Below are positions 5,610 through 6,523 of a stretch of 6,523 nt of DNA, in pieces (the stretch's first letter is position 1; each line of letters opens with the position of its first letter). The notes under the pieces are model-generated. The model had not been told where the DNA came from and made no database searches. It saw nothing but the letters and a program-made list of their open reading frames with translations. Position numbers and translations under genes: made by a program. Origin of the DNA: GCA-002712965 sp913048525 (lineage in GTDB: Bacteria > Chloroflexota > Dehalococcoidia > Lucifugimonadales > UBA826); assembly GCA_913048525.1 (NCBI GenBank), contig CAJWWP010000069.1:1-6523 (forward strand), given 5' to 3'.

Positions 5610-6523
5610 TTATTCAGCCGTACCAGTGTATTCGTTTTTCAGCATAGCCCAATCGATGTCATATCCTAACCCTGGCTTTGTAGGCGCATAAACGACTCCG
5701 CCATCAAATTGAATATCTTCAACGAGTCCATACATATTTGCACCGGTGCAAGGGAAAAATTCGAAGAACTCACAGTTTGGCACTGCCATAGTTATGTGCA
5801 AATTGGCCACGTTGTTTAAAGAATTACCACCGTGGTGTATCTCACATTTCATGTTGAAACCTTCCGCAAGATTACAAAGCCTGATCATTGGTGTGATCCC
5901 TCCAGTTACAGCAACATCACCTCTTAGATAGTCGGTCGCGTATTGTGTTATCCATTGGGCCATCCCGTAATACCTACCCGGAGCATGCTCGGTAGACATT
6001 ATCGGTATATCTAATTTCTCGTGTAATTTCACATAGTTATAAATATCTTCTTCGACCAAGGGATCCTCATACCAATAGAAATCCAATTCTTCTATGGCTC
6101 TTCCAACTCTCATCGCATCCTCGTATTGATATGCCCACATGGAATCCAACATGAGCTTCATGTCATCCCCTACTGCCTCTCTAACTGCCTGAGATATCTG
6201 TATGTCGTATGAAGGATCAGCGTGGGGATGGATCTTATGGGCTGTCCAGCCCAGCTCTTTAAATTTGAGTGCTTCCTCAACATATTCTTCTTTTGTTTCG
6301 TGGAACGCAGTACTTGAATATACGGGAACGGAATCCCTGCATGTTCCCAAAAGGCGGTGAATAGGTTGCTGGGCAATTTTCCCATTAATATCCCATAAAC
6401 AAATATCTATGGCTCCTATTACGTTTGTAGACACGGACCTATTCTGCTTCCACATATCCCACCAAATGGCCCCAATGTCCTGCGGATTTCTACCCATTAC
6501 AATTGGTTTGATGAATTCAATCA
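5610..6523 (-). CDS. mandelate racemase-like protein (N-terminus cut off)
   Basis: The frame runs from the stop at 5610-5612 to the window edge. The ATG at 6497 is internal, because the codons before it (IEFIKPIV) continue the capping-domain strand leading into GRNPQD. Of 303 visible residues (numbered from the first full codon), the capping-domain remainder with AIDICLWDINGK leads into the barrel. Metal ligands are Asp126 (LMLDSM), Glu152 (WYEDP) and Glu178 (STEH). A strand-two Lys96-x-His98 (HKIHPH) stands where relatives have Lys-x-Lys. The dyad is Asp202 (RGDVAVTGG) and His229 (EIHHGGN), exactly 27 residues apart as in mandelate racemase. About 70-80 N-terminal residues are missing. The product is probably a hydroxy-acid dehydratase, racemase or epimerase; the substrate is unknown. 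It faces the plus-strand operon, so it is transcribed separately from the right. Confidence 0.9.
   Translation of the reverse strand, partial: IEFIKPIVMGRNPQDIGAIWWDMWKQNRSVSTNVIGAIDICLWDINGKIAQQPIHRLLGTCRDSVPVYSSTAFHETKEEYVEEALKFKELGWTAHKIHPHADPSYDIQISQAVREAVGDDMKLMLDSMWAYQYEDAMRVGRAIEELDFYWYEDPLVEEDIYNYVKLHEKLDIPIMSTEHAPGRYYGMAQWITQYATDYLRGDVAVTGGITPMIRLCNLAEGFNMKCEIHHGGNSLNNVANLHITMAVPNCEFFEFFPCTGANMYGLVEDIQFDGGVVYAPTKPGLGYDIDWAMLKNEYTGTAE

Noticed and set aside
6495..6497. ATG ending at 6497 as the start of the minus-strand enolase-superfamily gene
   Set aside because: In-frame codons upstream continue the capping domain and the protein would lack most of that domain, so the true start is beyond the window.

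Overview
The window holds six protein-coding genes on both strands, tightly packed, with no RNA genes, insertion sequences or CRISPR arrays that I could see. The two outermost genes run off the window edges. Three of the six genes belong to the enolase superfamily (mandelate racemase / sugar-acid dehydratase type). The others are a zinc-dependent medium-chain dehydrogenase, a MetX-like alpha/beta hydrolase, and an NHL beta-propeller protein resembling peptidyl-alpha-hydroxyglycine alpha-amidating lyase (PAL).

Organism: bacterial, with Shine-Dalgarno sites, the standard code and short spacers. A local pile-up of divergent mandelate-racemase paralogues beside PAL-like propellers, MetX-like hydrolases and medium-chain dehydrogenases is what is known of marine SAR202-type Chloroflexota. 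That assignment is an inference from gene content. Nothing in the sequence, such as an rRNA, proves it.

Layout: (1) 1-696 (+), the 3' part of the PAL-like propeller gene. (2) 697-807, a convergent spacer carrying a perfect 16-bp hairpin at 718-752, probably a two-way terminator. (3) 808-1839 (-), the MetX-like hydrolase. (4) 1840-2002, a divergent control region with two palindromes and weak promoter-like boxes facing both ways. (5) 2003-3187, 3274-4437 and 4484-5479 (+), a probable operon of two enolase-superfamily genes followed by the dehydrogenase, with spacers of 86 and 46 bases. (6) 5480-5609, a convergent spacer with no good terminator and a short ORF whose start looks like a type III CoA-transferase N-terminus. 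(7) 5610-6523 (-), a third enolase-superfamily gene lacking its 5' end. No gene-free stretch exceeds 163 bases.

How the genes may work together: mandelate-racemase-type enzymes abstract a proton alpha to a carboxylate, leading to dehydration or racemisation of hydroxy acids. A dehydrogenase of the sorbitol/threonine dehydrogenase type oxidises a secondary alcohol before or after that step. The plus-strand trio therefore looks like a small catabolic module for sugar acids or related hydroxy-carboxylates. The substrate cannot be read from the sequence. The gene at 2003 keeps its metal ligands and Lys-x-Lys base motif but appears to lack the histidine of the opposite-face His-Asp dyad, so it may do different chemistry from its relatives.
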